A stretch of DNA of 59,842 nucleotides from an uncultured Sphingomonas sp. GTDB lineage: Bacteria; Pseudomonadota; Alphaproteobacteria; Sphingomonadales; Sphingomonadaceae. Both the position numbers and the translations under genes were made by a program. The notes beneath the pieces are model-generated. The model was not told the origin of the DNA, did not search any database, and was given only the letters and a program-made list of their open reading frames with translations. Positions 27,363 to 36,417 of this stretch are shown one piece after another. Location: the NCBI RefSeq assembly GCF_913778135.1, contig NZ_CAJYVU010000091.1, positions 1 through 59,842 of the forward strand. Reading direction: 5' to 3'. Within the stretch, counting starts at the first letter, position 1, and the number at the start of each line of letters is the position of its first letter.

Positions 27363-28610
27363 TCAGGCCGCGAAAAGCTCAAGCTGCTGCTTCTTGGGTG
27401 CGACCAGTGGCTTCAACTCGGCACGATCGGTCAGCGACACCGGGCGCCAGTCGTCGGTGACGATGAACGGCCTGATCTTGGCAATAGAGACGGTCAGTCG
27501 CGCCACATCGTCTAGCCGCAGCCGTCGCCAGCGCCGCGAGGCAAGAATGTTCTTCACTGCCTTCGTACCCAGCCCGGGCACGCGCAACAGCGCCTCGCGC
27601 GGCGCACGGTTCACGTCGACGGGAAAGTGCTCGCGAAACTTCAGCGCCCAAGCGAGCTTGGGATCAATGTCGAGCGGCAGCATGCCCGTCGCGGCATCGG
27701 TCGCGGCGACGACTTCGTGCGGCTGGAACTCGTAAAAGCGCATTAGCCAGTCGGACTGATACAGCCGGTGCTCGCGCATCAGCGGAGGACGCTGCAGCGG
27801 CAGGACCGCACTCGCGTCCGGGATGGGGCTGAACGCCGAATAATAGACGCGCCGCAGATTGAAGCGGTCGTACAATTGCGAAGCCTTGCCGACGATATCA
27901 CCGTCGGTCGCCGCGTCCGCGCCGACGATCATCTGCGTCGACTGACCGGCAGGCGCGAAGCGCGGCGCCGACTTGTACTTGGCCTTCGCGTCGGACAGGT
28001 CGGCAATCGACGCCTTGACCCCGCGCATCGCCCCCTCGATCCGCACTTCGTCCTTTTCCGGCGCGAGCCGCTTTAGCCCCGACGAGGTCGGCAGCTCGAC
28101 GTTGATCGACACGCGATCCGCGTAAAGTCCCGCCTGATGGACCAGCTCGGGGTCGGCATCGGGGATCGTCTTGAGGTGGATGTAGCCGCGGAAATGATGA
28201 TCCTCGCGCAAGCTGCGCGCGACCTCGACGATCTGCTCCATCGTATAATCGGGCGACGAGATGATGCCCGACGACAGAAATAGCCCCTCAATGTAGTTGC
28301 GACGGTAGAAGGACAGCGTGAGGTTCACGACTTCTTGCGCGGTGAAGCGCGCGCGCCGCACGTTCGAACTCTTGCGGTTGATGCAATAATGACAGTCGAA
28401 AATGCAGCTGTTGGTCAGCAGAATCTTGAGCAGCGAGATGCAGCGACCATCGGGCGCATAGGCATGGCAGATGCCCATCCCCTCGGTCGAACCAAGCCCC
28501 TTACCATCGCGACTGTCGCGCTTCGACGTGCCCGAGGAGGCACATGACGCGTCGTACTTCGCCGCATCGGCCAGGATTGCCAGCTTCTGTTTGACATCGA
28601 GCTGCGCCAT
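27363..28610 (-). CDS. Radical SAM protein, putative DNA modification/repair (UDG-linked)
   Basis: 415 residues. The radical SAM cluster motif CIFDCHYC (Cys69, 73, 76; CX3CX2C) binds 4Fe-4S, preceded by further Cys at 23, 48 and 57. The N-terminus (KLAILADAAKYDASC) is typical of the family that co-occurs with UDG/DUF4130 proteins. A helix-hairpin-helix-like stretch near the C-terminus (LLRVPGLGTKAVKNIL) suggests DNA binding. Start MAQLD at 28610 chosen; the open frame extends 45 codons further without homology. Its partner UdgX gene is downstream on this strand beyond the broken antisense GNAT gene. Substrate unknown. Confidence 0.9.
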   Translation of the reverse strand: MAQLDVKQKLAILADAAKYDASCASSGTSKRDSRDGKGLGSTEGMGICHAYAPDGRCISLLKILLTNSCIFDCHYCINRKSSNVRRARFTAQEVVNLTLSFYRRNYIEGLFLSSGIISSPDYTMEQIVEVARSLREDHHFRGYIHLKTIPDADPELVHQAGLYADRVSINVELPTSSGLKRLAPEKDEVRIEGAMRGVKASIADLSDAKAKYKSAPRFAPAGQSTQMIVGADAATDGDIVGKASQLYDRFNLRRVYYSAFSPIPDASAVLPLQRPPLMREHRLYQSDWLMRFYEFQPHEVVAATDAATGMLPLDIDPKLAWALKFREHFPVDVNRAPREALLRVPGLGTKAVKNILASRRWRRLRLDDVARLTVSIAKIRPFIVTDDWRPVSLTDRAELKPLVAPKKQQLELFAA

Positions 28611-28696
28611 GCGTTCGATATATGTTCGCGTGACCGAAATGTCGAGCTTGTGCCGTCGCTTGCCGGCCTGCTCGTGCTCGGCCAAGACGTGGCGCG

Positions 28697-29962
28697 ATGC
28701 GCGACGTGATCGATCGATGGTCCCCCCGATTGGGGGACGAGGCACCCTATTGGGCGCTCGCGCTCACCTGTCTCGCCGGGCTCGCATTTAAGCTCCACTG
28801 CGGGGCGTACTGGCTGGGCACCGAGCAATATACCACCGGCTGCTACAGCGACGCGGTGCCGTTCTGGGGCTTGCGCGGGGTCGCGGCGGGGCAGGTGCCG
28901 TATTTTCAGGCGCGGATGGAATATCCCGTGCTCACCGGCGCGCTGATCTGGGTCGAGGGATTGGTCGCGCGCGTGCTGGGGCTCGGGCGACCCGACGCGG
29001 CCGACTTTTTGACCGCGGTGTGGCTCGGCAACACCGCTTTCGCCTATCTGATCCTCCACCTGATGCAGCGGGCAGGCGTCGGCCGGTTGCGCCAGTATGC
29101 CTGGGCGCTCGCTCCCCCGCTGGTGCTGTACGTCGCGCATAATTGGGATTTGCTCGCCGGCAGCCTCGCGGTTGCGGCGGTGCTCGCGGCATCACGCGGG
29201 CAGGACGTACGCGCGACCGCGCTCGCAGCGCTTGGCGGCGCGGCGAAGCTGTTTCCGCTGTTGCTGCTCCCGCTGCTGGGCCTCGCCGCACTGCTGCGGC
29301 GAGGAGGTACGATCGGCGCCAACGTTACGCGCGCGGCATCGCTCGTCGCGGTCGCGCTCGCTGCTTGGGGCGCGGTTAACCTGCCGGTCGCGGCGACCGC
29401 CTTCACCAACTGGAGCGAGTTCTACGCCTTTTCCAGTCAGCGCAGCGGCACCGCGGCCAGCGTGTGGGAGCTTGCCAATACCTTCAACTGGTACCCGACC
29501 GACATTCCGGCGCGCAATCGGCTGGCGCTGATCGCCTTTTTCGTCGGCGCCACCGGAATCGTGCTTGCGGGCTGGCGGCGGCACGCGGCGCATTTGTGGG
29601 TACTGTTCACGCCCGTCCTCGCGTGGTTCCTGCTCACCAACAAGGTATGGTCGCCGCAGTTCGACCTGTGGCTGTGGCCGCTCCTGGTCCTGACCGGCAC
29701 GCGCGCGCGACCGCTCGCACTGTTCCTGCTCGGCGATCTGCTCGCCTATTTCGCCGAGTTCTGGCTCTTCGCCGGGCTGGAGGGAGCGTGGCCCTCCGCC
29801 AGCCAGGTCGACGTCGCCACCGCCGCTGCCGTCCGCGGCGTCGCCGTCCTGTGGATCATCTGGGCGGCGGTGCGCGACCCTGCGCCCGCGTGGATCAGCC
29901 GCGTTACTCCGCCGCGAGCAGCCGCTCCGCACTCCCCAGGTCGACCGATACCAGCCGGCTGA
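28697..29962 (+). CDS. GT87/DUF2029-like polytopic membrane glycosyltransferase
   Basis: 421 residues with about ten hydrophobic helices. The N-terminal loop has YSDAVPFWGLRGVAAGQVPYF and EYPVLTG, similar to the first periplasmic loop of GT-C mannosyltransferases (GT87), where an acidic residue acts in catalysis. Such enzymes use polyprenol-phosphate sugars. Divergent from the radical SAM gene with 86 bases between. Its last 59 bases overlap the 3' end of smc on the opposite strand. Sugar and acceptor unknown. Confidence 0.75.
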   Translation: MRDVIDRWSPRLGDEAPYWALALTCLAGLAFKLHCGAYWLGTEQYTTGCYSDAVPFWGLRGVAAGQVPYFQARMEYPVLTGALIWVEGLVARVLGLGRPDAADFLTAVWLGNTAFAYLILHLMQRAGVGRLRQYAWALAPPLVLYVAHNWDLLAGSLAVAAVLAASRGQDVRATALAALGGAAKLFPLLLLPLLGLAALLRRGGTIGANVTRAASLVAVALAAWGAVNLPVAATAFTNWSEFYAFSSQRSGTAASVWELANTFNWYPTDIPARNRLALIAFFVGATGIVLAGWRRHAAHLWVLFTPVLAWFLLTNKVWSPQFDLWLWPLLVLTGTRARPLALFLLGDLLAYFAEFWLFAGLEGAWPSASQVDVATAAAVRGVAVLWIIWAAVRDPAPAWISRVTPPRAAAPHSPGRPIPAG

Positions 29963-32900
29963 CCCCGCGCTCGATCATCGTCACGCCGAACAGGCGGTGC
30001 ATGCGGCTCATCGTCACTGCATTGTGCGTGACGACCAGATAGCGCGTCCGCGTCTCGCGCGTCATCCGCTCGAGCAGCGCGCAGAAGCGATCGATATTGG
30101 CGTCGTCCAACGGCGCATCGACCTCGTCGAGCACGCAAATCGGTGCCGGGTTGGTCAGGAACAGTCCGAAGATCAGCGCCACCGCGGTCAGCGCCTGCTC
30201 ACCGCCCGATAGCAAGGTCAGCGATTGCAGCCGCTTGCCCGGCGGCTGCGCCATGATCTCGAGGCCCGCTTCGAGCGGATCGTCCGAGTCGATCAATTCG
30301 AGATGGGCTTGGCCGCTGACGCCGTACCCGGCATCGAACAACGTCGCGAAAAGCCGGCGAAAATGCCGGTCGACGGCCTCGAACGCGGCGAGCAGCCGCT
30401 CGCGCCCCTCGCGGTTGAGCGTGCCAATTGATCCGCGCAGGCGGTTGACCGCCTGCCCAAGTTCGGCTCGCTCGGCGGCGTTGCCCGCGCCTGACGCTTC
30501 CAGCTCGGCCAGTTCCTGCTGGGCAACCAGATTGACCGGGCCGATCCGCTCGCGCTCGCGCGTCAGCCGCTCGTACGCGGTCGCCTCGATCTCTGGCGAT
30601 CCGACTTCAGCGGGCGCGAAGCCGATCCTCTCAGGCAGTACGGGCGCGGGACATTCGAAACGCTCGCCCGCGCGGCGCCCGAGGTCGACACGGCGCGATT
30701 CATGATGGTCGGCGCGCGCGGCAGCGCCCGCACGTCGCTCGCGCGCGACCGACAGCGTCTCGCCCGTCTGCCGCGCATTACTCTCCGCATCGCGCAGCGT
30801 CCGCTCGTGGGCCTGCTCGTCCGCGCTGGCCCGCGTCATTTCGGCACGAGCCGCGCCATGTGTCTCAACCGCCTGCTCGACGGCATGGGCAAGCTCTGGC
30901 AGCTTTGGCACGATAACGGCGAGCTCGCGCGCGATCTCGCGCTCGCGCTTCGTCATGTCGGCAATCCGCCGCGCGGCGTCGCCCGCGCGCGCCCGCCAGC
31001 TCTTGGCATCGCCCAGCATGCCCGCGAGCCGTTCGCGCAGCACTGCCGCCTGCCGCTCGCTCGCCTGCCTCGCCCCGCGTGCGACATCGACCGCCTGTCG
31101 CCGCGCTGCATCGTCGCGTCGCAGCGCCGCGATCGTGCTGGCGGTCGCACTCGAATCCGGGAGTTCCGCGACCGCCACCTCGGCGCGCGCCACATCGGTT
31201 GCCGCCTCGTCGCGGTCGCGCGCCGCGCGGCGCTCGCGCGCGGCGGCGTCGGCCCGCTGCCCCTCGATCCGCTCGAGCATCGTCTCCGCGCGTGCCTGAC
31301 CAGCCTGGGCCTCGCGTATGTCAGCCTCCGCCCGCGTGATCGCACTCCGCGCCGCGCGCGCATCGCCCTGCGCGGCAGCAATCGCCCCGTTTACCGAGCG
31401 GAGCGATGCCGCCGCCTCGCTTGCTGCCTGTTGCGCCGCCGGCAAGGCCGCCTCGATCGCGGATAGTCGGTTCTGCCGCGTCAGCCGCTCGGCGGCAGCC
31501 AAACCACCGCCGGTGACGATCAGGCCATCCCACCGCCGCATCTTGCCGTTCCGCGTCACCAGGCGCTGACCTACCGCGAGCGCCGTGCCGTCGTCCGCCG
31601 CGACCACGAACACCTGCGCCAGCCGTCGCGCGAGCACCGCTGGTGCCTCGACGTGCAGGCTCAGCGGTTCGCCACCGGCGGGTGCGACGGGATCATCGCC
31701 GCGCCGCTCCGCACCCGCCCAATAGGCAGCGTCGCCGACAGCGAGCCCGATTTCCAGATCGTCGCCCAGCGCCGCGGCTAGGGCGCGCTCGTAACCCGAT
31801 GCGACCGTCACGCGATCGAGCAACCGCTCGCGTCCGCCGCGCTTGAGTGCGCGTGCGAGGGTTGCTTGCTCCGCCTCAAGCGCCACCTGTTCGGCATGCG
31901 TCGACGCGCGTGCCTGTTCGGCGGTATCGCGGTCTGCGAAGGCGGCACGTTCGGCCCCCTCTGCCGCAGTCAATAAGCCGCGCGCTTGCTCGCGGGCCGT
32001 GCGCGCAACTGTTTGCGCGCTAATCGCCGCCTCACGCTCGGCCACGACCGGCTCGCTTCGCGCGATCGCGTTCAGCGCCTCGGCCGCCACAGCGCGCTCG
32101 TGATCGGCGCGAGCGAGCCGCGCCTGCGCTTGCGTGAGCGCCGCTTGCGCAATCCGCGCCTCCGCCTGCTCGCTCGCCTGAGCCGCGAGCGCCTGCGCCA
32201 GCGCGACTTCGGCATCGCGCCCCAGCCGCTCCGCCGCACTCAGCGCCGCCTCCAGTCCGGGCAATCCAGCTTCGGCCTCCGCGGCAGCGCGCTCGAGTGC
32301 CTTGGTGTCGCTCCCGAGCGTTGCGAGCGCTGCTGCCGCTTCGTTCGCGAGCGCTCCTTCGCGATCCCGATCCCTCGCAATCGCTGCAGCTGCCTGTTCC
32401 AGCTCGGTCCTGCGCCGCTCGGCCGCGGTGGCTTCGCCCCGCAACGCCGCGAGAATGTGCGCGGCCTCGCTGGCATGATCGCGCGCGGCGAGCGTGATGG
32501 CGCGCGCCTCCGCTAGCGCCGCGATCGCGGCGTCCTGCGCGGCTGCGGCCGTGTCATGCGCGTCCTGCGCCGCAATAACCGCGGCGTCGGCCATCCGCGC
32601 CTCGTCGCGCGCCGAGATCGCGGCCTGATCGGCGTCGCGCCACTGCGCGAAGATGGTCCGCGCCTCCGCCACCCGAATTGCCCCGGATAGCGCGCGATAG
32701 CGTTCGGCAGTTCGTGCCTGTCGCCTGAGCGCATTCACGCGCGCGTCGGTATCGGCGATCACCGCGTCGAGCCGCTCCAGGTTCGCCTCGGTCGCGCGCA
32801 GCCGCGCCTCCGCGTCGCGACGCCGGACGTGCAGACCCGCGATTCCCGCGGCCTCCTCCAGCATCGCGCGGCGATCAGCGGGCTTGGCGGCGATGACAGC

Positions 32901-33323
32901 ACCGATGCGGTTCTGGCTCACCAGCGCGGGGCTGTGCGCGCCGGTTGCCGCATCGGCGAACAGCAGCTGCACGTCCTTCGCGCGTACGTCGCGCCCATCG
33001 ATCCGGTAAGCCGAGCCTGCGCCGCGTTCGATTCGCCGCACGACTTCGGTTTCTTCGCCCGCGTCCTGCTCCAGTAGAATCGACACCTCGGCGAAATCAC
33101 GCGGCGGCCGCGTGGCGGTACCGGCGAAGATCACGTCCTCCATGCCGGCGCCGCGCATCGACCGGGCGGAGTTCTCCCCCATTGTCCAGCGCAGCGCCTC
33201 GAGCAGGTTGGACTTGCCGCAGCCGTTCGGGCCGACCACGCCCGTCAGCCCCGGCTCGATCACCAGGTCGGCCGGGTCGACGAAGCTCTTGAACCCCGTC
33301 AACCGCAGCCGCTTGATCTGCAC
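29904..33323 (-). CDS. smc: Chromosome segregation protein SMC
   Basis: 1139-residue ATPase that organises and separates chromosomes. Walker A GPNGCGKSNLLEA is near residue 33; long Ala/Arg/Glu coiled coils flank a hinge at about 510-650; the C-terminal head has signature LLSGGEQ and Walker B ICVLDEVDAPLDD. It starts at ATG 33323 and is last in a minus-strand series dciA-dsbA-dsbA-smc. No scpA or scpB is in the window. The 3' end overlaps the convergent membrane-protein gene by 59 bases. Confidence 0.96.
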   Translation of the reverse strand: MQIKRLRLTGFKSFVDPADLVIEPGLTGVVGPNGCGKSNLLEALRWTMGENSARSMRGAGMEDVIFAGTATRPPRDFAEVSILLEQDAGEETEVVRRIERGAGSAYRIDGRDVRAKDVQLLFADAATGAHSPALVSQNRIGAVIAAKPADRRAMLEEAAGIAGLHVRRRDAEARLRATEANLERLDAVIADTDARVNALRRQARTAERYRALSGAIRVAEARTIFAQWRDADQAAISARDEARMADAAVIAAQDAHDTAAAAQDAAIAALAEARAITLAARDHASEAAHILAALRGEATAAERRRTELEQAAAAIARDRDREGALANEAAAALATLGSDTKALERAAAEAEAGLPGLEAALSAAERLGRDAEVALAQALAAQASEQAEARIAQAALTQAQARLARADHERAVAAEALNAIARSEPVVAEREAAISAQTVARTAREQARGLLTAAEGAERAAFADRDTAEQARASTHAEQVALEAEQATLARALKRGGRERLLDRVTVASGYERALAAALGDDLEIGLAVGDAAYWAGAERRGDDPVAPAGGEPLSLHVEAPAVLARRLAQVFVVAADDGTALAVGQRLVTRNGKMRRWDGLIVTGGGLAAAERLTRQNRLSAIEAALPAAQQAASEAAASLRSVNGAIAAAQGDARAARSAITRAEADIREAQAGQARAETMLERIEGQRADAAARERRAARDRDEAATDVARAEVAVAELPDSSATASTIAALRRDDAARRQAVDVARGARQASERQAAVLRERLAGMLGDAKSWRARAGDAARRIADMTKREREIARELAVIVPKLPELAHAVEQAVETHGAARAEMTRASADEQAHERTLRDAESNARQTGETLSVARERRAGAAARADHHESRRVDLGRRAGERFECPAPVLPERIGFAPAEVGSPEIEATAYERLTRERERIGPVNLVAQQELAELEASGAGNAAERAELGQAVNRLRGSIGTLNREGRERLLAAFEAVDRHFRRLFATLFDAGYGVSGQAHLELIDSDDPLEAGLEIMAQPPGKRLQSLTLLSGGEQALTAVALIFGLFLTNPAPICVLDEVDAPLDDANIDRFCALLERMTRETRTRYLVVTHNAVTMSRMHRLFGVTMIERGVSRLVSVDLGSAERLLAAE

Positions 33324-33359
33324 GCGCGGACGCTCCCTTTTACGCGCGTGAGGTGGGTG

Positions 33360-34088
33360 TCAGGCGCCCGCGTTCTTCAACGCGCCCTGGACCCCGTCCC
33401 ACGTCACGACATTGTCGAGCTTGTTGCCGTTCAGGAAGAACGTCGGCGTTCCCTGCACGCCCTTTTCGGTGCCTGCGTCCATGTACTTGGTCAGCGCCTC
33501 GATCTGCTTTTCGTCGGTTAGGCACGCGCGCGCCTGCGCCTCGGGGATCCCGCGCTGCTTGACGAAATCGATGAAGCCCAGCTTCTCGGCCCAGGCGGTG
33601 AAGATCTGACCCGGCTTCTTGCCCTGCTGCGCCTGCTGGAACGCGCCCGCATCCTCCATCTTGGGCAGCACGGTCGGCTGTGCCGCAAACATTTCCTCCA
33701 GCAACGGGAAGAACGGCTGTGTCCCGCCGCAACGGCCGAGCAACGCGGGCGGGAAATCGGGTGCGCCGTGGACCAGGAACTCGCGGAATTCGTACGAGAC
33801 CTTTCCGGTTTTTACGTAATTGTCCATCAGCGGGCGCATGCCGGTGTTGGCGAACGCGCCGCACGTCGGGCACAACCGTGAGCCATATTCGACCAGCTTG
33901 AGCGGTGCATTCGGGTTGCCCGCGACGAAGCCGCCCTCAGGTGTCTGCGACACCGTCTGCGTCCAATCCTGTCCGGTCGGCGCAGCGGCTGCCTTGACCG
34001 AGCCGGCGGGTGCGCTTGGCGCGTCGTTGCTGCCGCTGCAGCCGGTCATCAGCGCCAGCGCGCCGGCGAGAAGTGCGATACGCTTCAT
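33360..34088 (-). CDS. DsbA-family thiol:disulfide protein, probable lipoprotein
   Basis: 242 residues with a thioredoxin fold. The N-terminus MKRIALLAGALALMTGCSGS has a plausible lipobox ending in Cys18. The redox motif is CPTC (in GSRLCPTCGAFANTG), and the cis-Pro region reads GVQGTPTFFLNGNKLD. The ATG at 34088 has a GCGGAG site; TTG two codons earlier is the alternative. It is 15 bases downstream of the second DsbA gene and 36 bases upstream of smc. It may oxidise or isomerise envelope proteins with DsbB. Confidence 0.88.
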   Translation of the reverse strand: MKRIALLAGALALMTGCSGSNDAPSAPAGSVKAAAAPTGQDWTQTVSQTPEGGFVAGNPNAPLKLVEYGSRLCPTCGAFANTGMRPLMDNYVKTGKVSYEFREFLVHGAPDFPPALLGRCGGTQPFFPLLEEMFAAQPTVLPKMEDAGAFQQAQQGKKPGQIFTAWAEKLGFIDFVKQRGIPEAQARACLTDEKQIEALTKYMDAGTEKGVQGTPTFFLNGNKLDNVVTWDGVQGALKNAGA

Positions 34089-34103
34089 GATCAACTCCGC
34101 TTC

Positions 34104-34772
34104 TTATTTCGCGCCGGCCGCGCGCAGCATCGGCTGCAATTGCGCCCAGGTCACCGTCTGGATCAACTTGCCGTTCAGGATGAACGCGGGCGTGCCCGCC
34201 GCCACCTCGGTCGATTGCGACACCTTGAGCGCAGCGTTCAGCGCAGTCTCGTTGGCGAAGCACGCGTCGATTGCCGCCGGAGCGACGCCCGCCTTCCGCG
34301 CGATCGCCGTCAGCCCGGCCCCGTCCGCCAGCGCGCGCAGCTGCGCGGTCTGCGGGTAGCTCGCGATCCGCGCGGCGTTGGCGCCGTCCCACTCGATCGC
34401 GCGGGTGATCCAGTCCTGCTGTCGGGCAAGGAACGCCGCATGCACTGCTGGAAAGGCCTTCGGTCCCGCGCACCGGGCCAGCGTCGCGGCGGCAAGATCG
34501 GTCTTGTCGTGCAGCTGGTTGCGCACTTCGACCGCGAGCGTGCCCGAGCGGACCATCGCCTTGATGCTAGGCTCCGACTCGGCGGCGAAATGCGCGCAGT
34601 GCGGGCAGGTGTAGCTCAGGATCTCGACCAGCCGCACCTTGGCCTTGGGATTGCCGATCAGATAGCTACCGGTCGCGACCGGAGCTGCCACCGCGGTCCA
34701 CGGTCGCGGGGCCGCGCCGGCGGGCGCGGCGGCAAACATCGTTGCGGCGAGCAGGGGCAGGAGCGTCTTCAT
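34104..34772 (-). CDS. DsbA-family thiol:disulfide protein, periplasmic
   Basis: 222 residues with an exported N-terminus (MKTLLPLLAATMFAAAPAGAA). The redox motif is CPHC, as in E. coli DsbA, in the stretch SYTCPHCAHFAAES; VAAGTPAFILNGKLI is the cis-Pro loop. It is a paralogue of the next gene (both begin their mature part with a G-N-P-K/N-A-x-x-x-L-V-E pattern and end with a W-x-x-x-Q-x-x-L/M module), so a tandem duplication is likely. The open frame runs further upstream through dciA, but the signal peptide fixes the start. Confidence 0.9.
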   Translation of the reverse strand: MKTLLPLLAATMFAAAPAGAAPRPWTAVAAPVATGSYLIGNPKAKVRLVEILSYTCPHCAHFAAESEPSIKAMVRSGTLAVEVRNQLHDKTDLAAATLARCAGPKAFPAVHAAFLARQQDWITRAIEWDGANAARIASYPQTAQLRALADGAGLTAIARKAGVAPAAIDACFANETALNAALKVSQSTEVAAGTPAFILNGKLIQTVTWAQLQPMLRAAGAK

Positions 34773-34783
34773 GTCGGCCGTTT

Positions 34784-35296
34784 TCACTTGATCTGGGGCA
34801 GGCTGGGATGGTTGGCGACGCCGGAAGCAAGCGCCTCCAGCACCGCCTTCAGCTCGGGGTCGGCGATCGTCTTCAAACTGGCGCCGAGTTCGCTGGGTGC
34901 GGGCGCGAGTTCGGGCATCACGCGGCGCGGCGCGCGCTTGGTGATCTCGCCTTGGCGGATCGCAATCCGCGCTACCGCCTGATAGCCGAAGAAGCGGTTC
35001 ACCCGCTCGGTGATCTCGGGCAGCACGTGCTGCATCATCACCGCGTGCGCGCCACGGCACGTCAGCGTCAGCGTGCCGTCCTGCTTCTTTCCCATTGGAA
35101 AGCGGATCGATTCAGGTGAGCTGACCGCCGCGAGCCGCTCGCCGACGATCTCGGGCCAGCGTGACACCACCGCCGATTGCACGAAGCCGAAGCGTCGGAA
35201 CGCCGCACCACCGATTGCGGGCAGCAGTTCTGACACGGCGCGTGACCGGTTCTGACGCTCGGGCGGGGGCAGGGGGGCGCGTGGGCGCTTGCTCAT
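34784..35296 (-). CDS. dciA: DciA-type DUF721 protein
   Basis: 170 residues. The DUF721 fold covers roughly residues 15-115 (VSRWPEIVGERLAAVSSPESIRF and TLTLTCRGAHAVMMQH), the domain by which DciA loads the replicative helicase DnaB in bacteria lacking DnaC. An Ala/Pro/Glu-rich C-terminal tail follows. The ATG at 35296 is chosen; ATG 35308 adds four residues. It is divergent from mutY with only 26 bases between start codons and leads the dsbA-dsbA-smc series. Confidence 0.85.
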   Translation of the reverse strand: MSKRPRAPLPPPERQNRSRAVSELLPAIGGAAFRRFGFVQSAVVSRWPEIVGERLAAVSSPESIRFPMGKKQDGTLTLTCRGAHAVMMQHVLPEITERVNRFFGYQAVARIAIRQGEITKRAPRRVMPELAPAPSELGASLKTIADPELKAVLEALASGVANHPSLPQIK

Positions 35297-35322
35297 CCGC
35301 CCGCCCATGCCATAGCGGACCC

Positions 35323-36417
35323 GTGGACGCCAAGGATTCGATCGCGCCGTTGCTGAGCAAGCCCGCCGATCCGAGCGCCGTGGCGCCCGCGCTGCTCGAC
35401 TGGTACGACCGTCACCGCCGCGACCTGCCGTGGCGCGCGAAGCCCGGCGAGGCGCCTGATCCGTACCGCGTGTGGCTGTCGGAGGTGATGCTGCAGCAGA
35501 CGACGGTCGCCACGGTCCGCCCGCGATTTGTCGCGTGGACGCGGCGCTGGCCGACCTTCGCCGATCTTGCCGCCGCTGACGAGGCCGACGTGATGGCTGC
35601 CTGGGCCGGGCTCGGCTATTATGCGCGCGCCCGCAATCTGCTCGCCGCCGCGCGCGTGATCGCGACGGAGCACGGCGGGGCGCTGCCGCGGACGGAGGAT
35701 GCGCTGCGACGCTTGCCGGGTTTCGGCGCCTACACCGCTGCCGCGGTCGCCGCGATCGCGTTCGGGGAGCGCGCGGTGGTGGTCGACGCCAATGTCGAGC
35801 GCGTCGTCGCGCGACTGTTCGCGATCTCCACGCCACTGCCCGCCGCGCGGCCGGCGATCCGCGCCGCCACCGACCACATCACGCCCGAGCAGCGCGCCGG
35901 CGACTTCGCGCAGGCGATGATGGATCTGGGGCAGGCGGTCTGCACCGTGCGCCGTCCCAAATGTCTGCTGTGCCCATTGAACGCGCACTGCGCCGCTCAG
36001 GCGAGCGGTGAGCCCGAGCGTTTTCCGGTCAAGAAGCCGAAGGCTGAGCGTCCGCACCGGCACGGTATGATATTCTGGCTGACGCGAGAAGGCGTGAGTG
36101 GCCGCGAGGTGCTGCTCGTCCGCCGCCCCGACAAGGGGCTGCTCGGCGGCATGCGCGCGCTGCCGACCGGGCCGTGGGAAGAGGAGCAACCCGGCCTCAC
36201 GGGTGCACCCATCCAAACCGACTGGCGCTCGCTCAACGCAGGCGTCAGCCACGGCTTCACCCACTTCACGCTCGATCTTGCGCTGGTAACGGGCGAGGCG
36301 CATGGCACGGTCGAAACCACCGGCGAATGGTGGTCGATCGCATCGCTGGACAAGGCCGGTCTGCCGACCGTCTTCGCCAAGGCGGCGCGTGCGGCGATGG
36401 GGATGGAGGCAGGGTGA
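35323..36417 (+). CDS. mutY: A/G-specific adenine glycosylase
   Basis: Removes adenine mispaired with 8-oxoguanine. 364 residues. The HhH-GPD motif LPGFGAYTAAAVAAIAFG is followed by the catalytic Asp in VVVDANVERV; the Fe-S loop has C-X6-C-X2-C-X5-C (CTVRRPKCLLCPLNAHC). The C-terminal NUDIX-like domain that recognises 8-oxoG follows. Start GTG at 35323 gives MDAKDS; the open frame reaches further into dciA antisense. Its TGA overlaps the ATG of the next gene by one base. Confidence 0.95.
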   Translation: MDAKDSIAPLLSKPADPSAVAPALLDWYDRHRRDLPWRAKPGEAPDPYRVWLSEVMLQQTTVATVRPRFVAWTRRWPTFADLAAADEADVMAAWAGLGYYARARNLLAAARVIATEHGGALPRTEDALRRLPGFGAYTAAAVAAIAFGERAVVVDANVERVVARLFAISTPLPAARPAIRAATDHITPEQRAGDFAQAMMDLGQAVCTVRRPKCLLCPLNAHCAAQASGEPERFPVKKPKAERPHRHGMIFWLTREGVSGREVLLVRRPDKGLLGGMRALPTGPWEEEQPGLTGAPIQTDWRSLNAGVSHGFTHFTLDLALVTGEAHGTVETTGEWWSIASLDKAGLPTVFAKAARAAMGMEAG

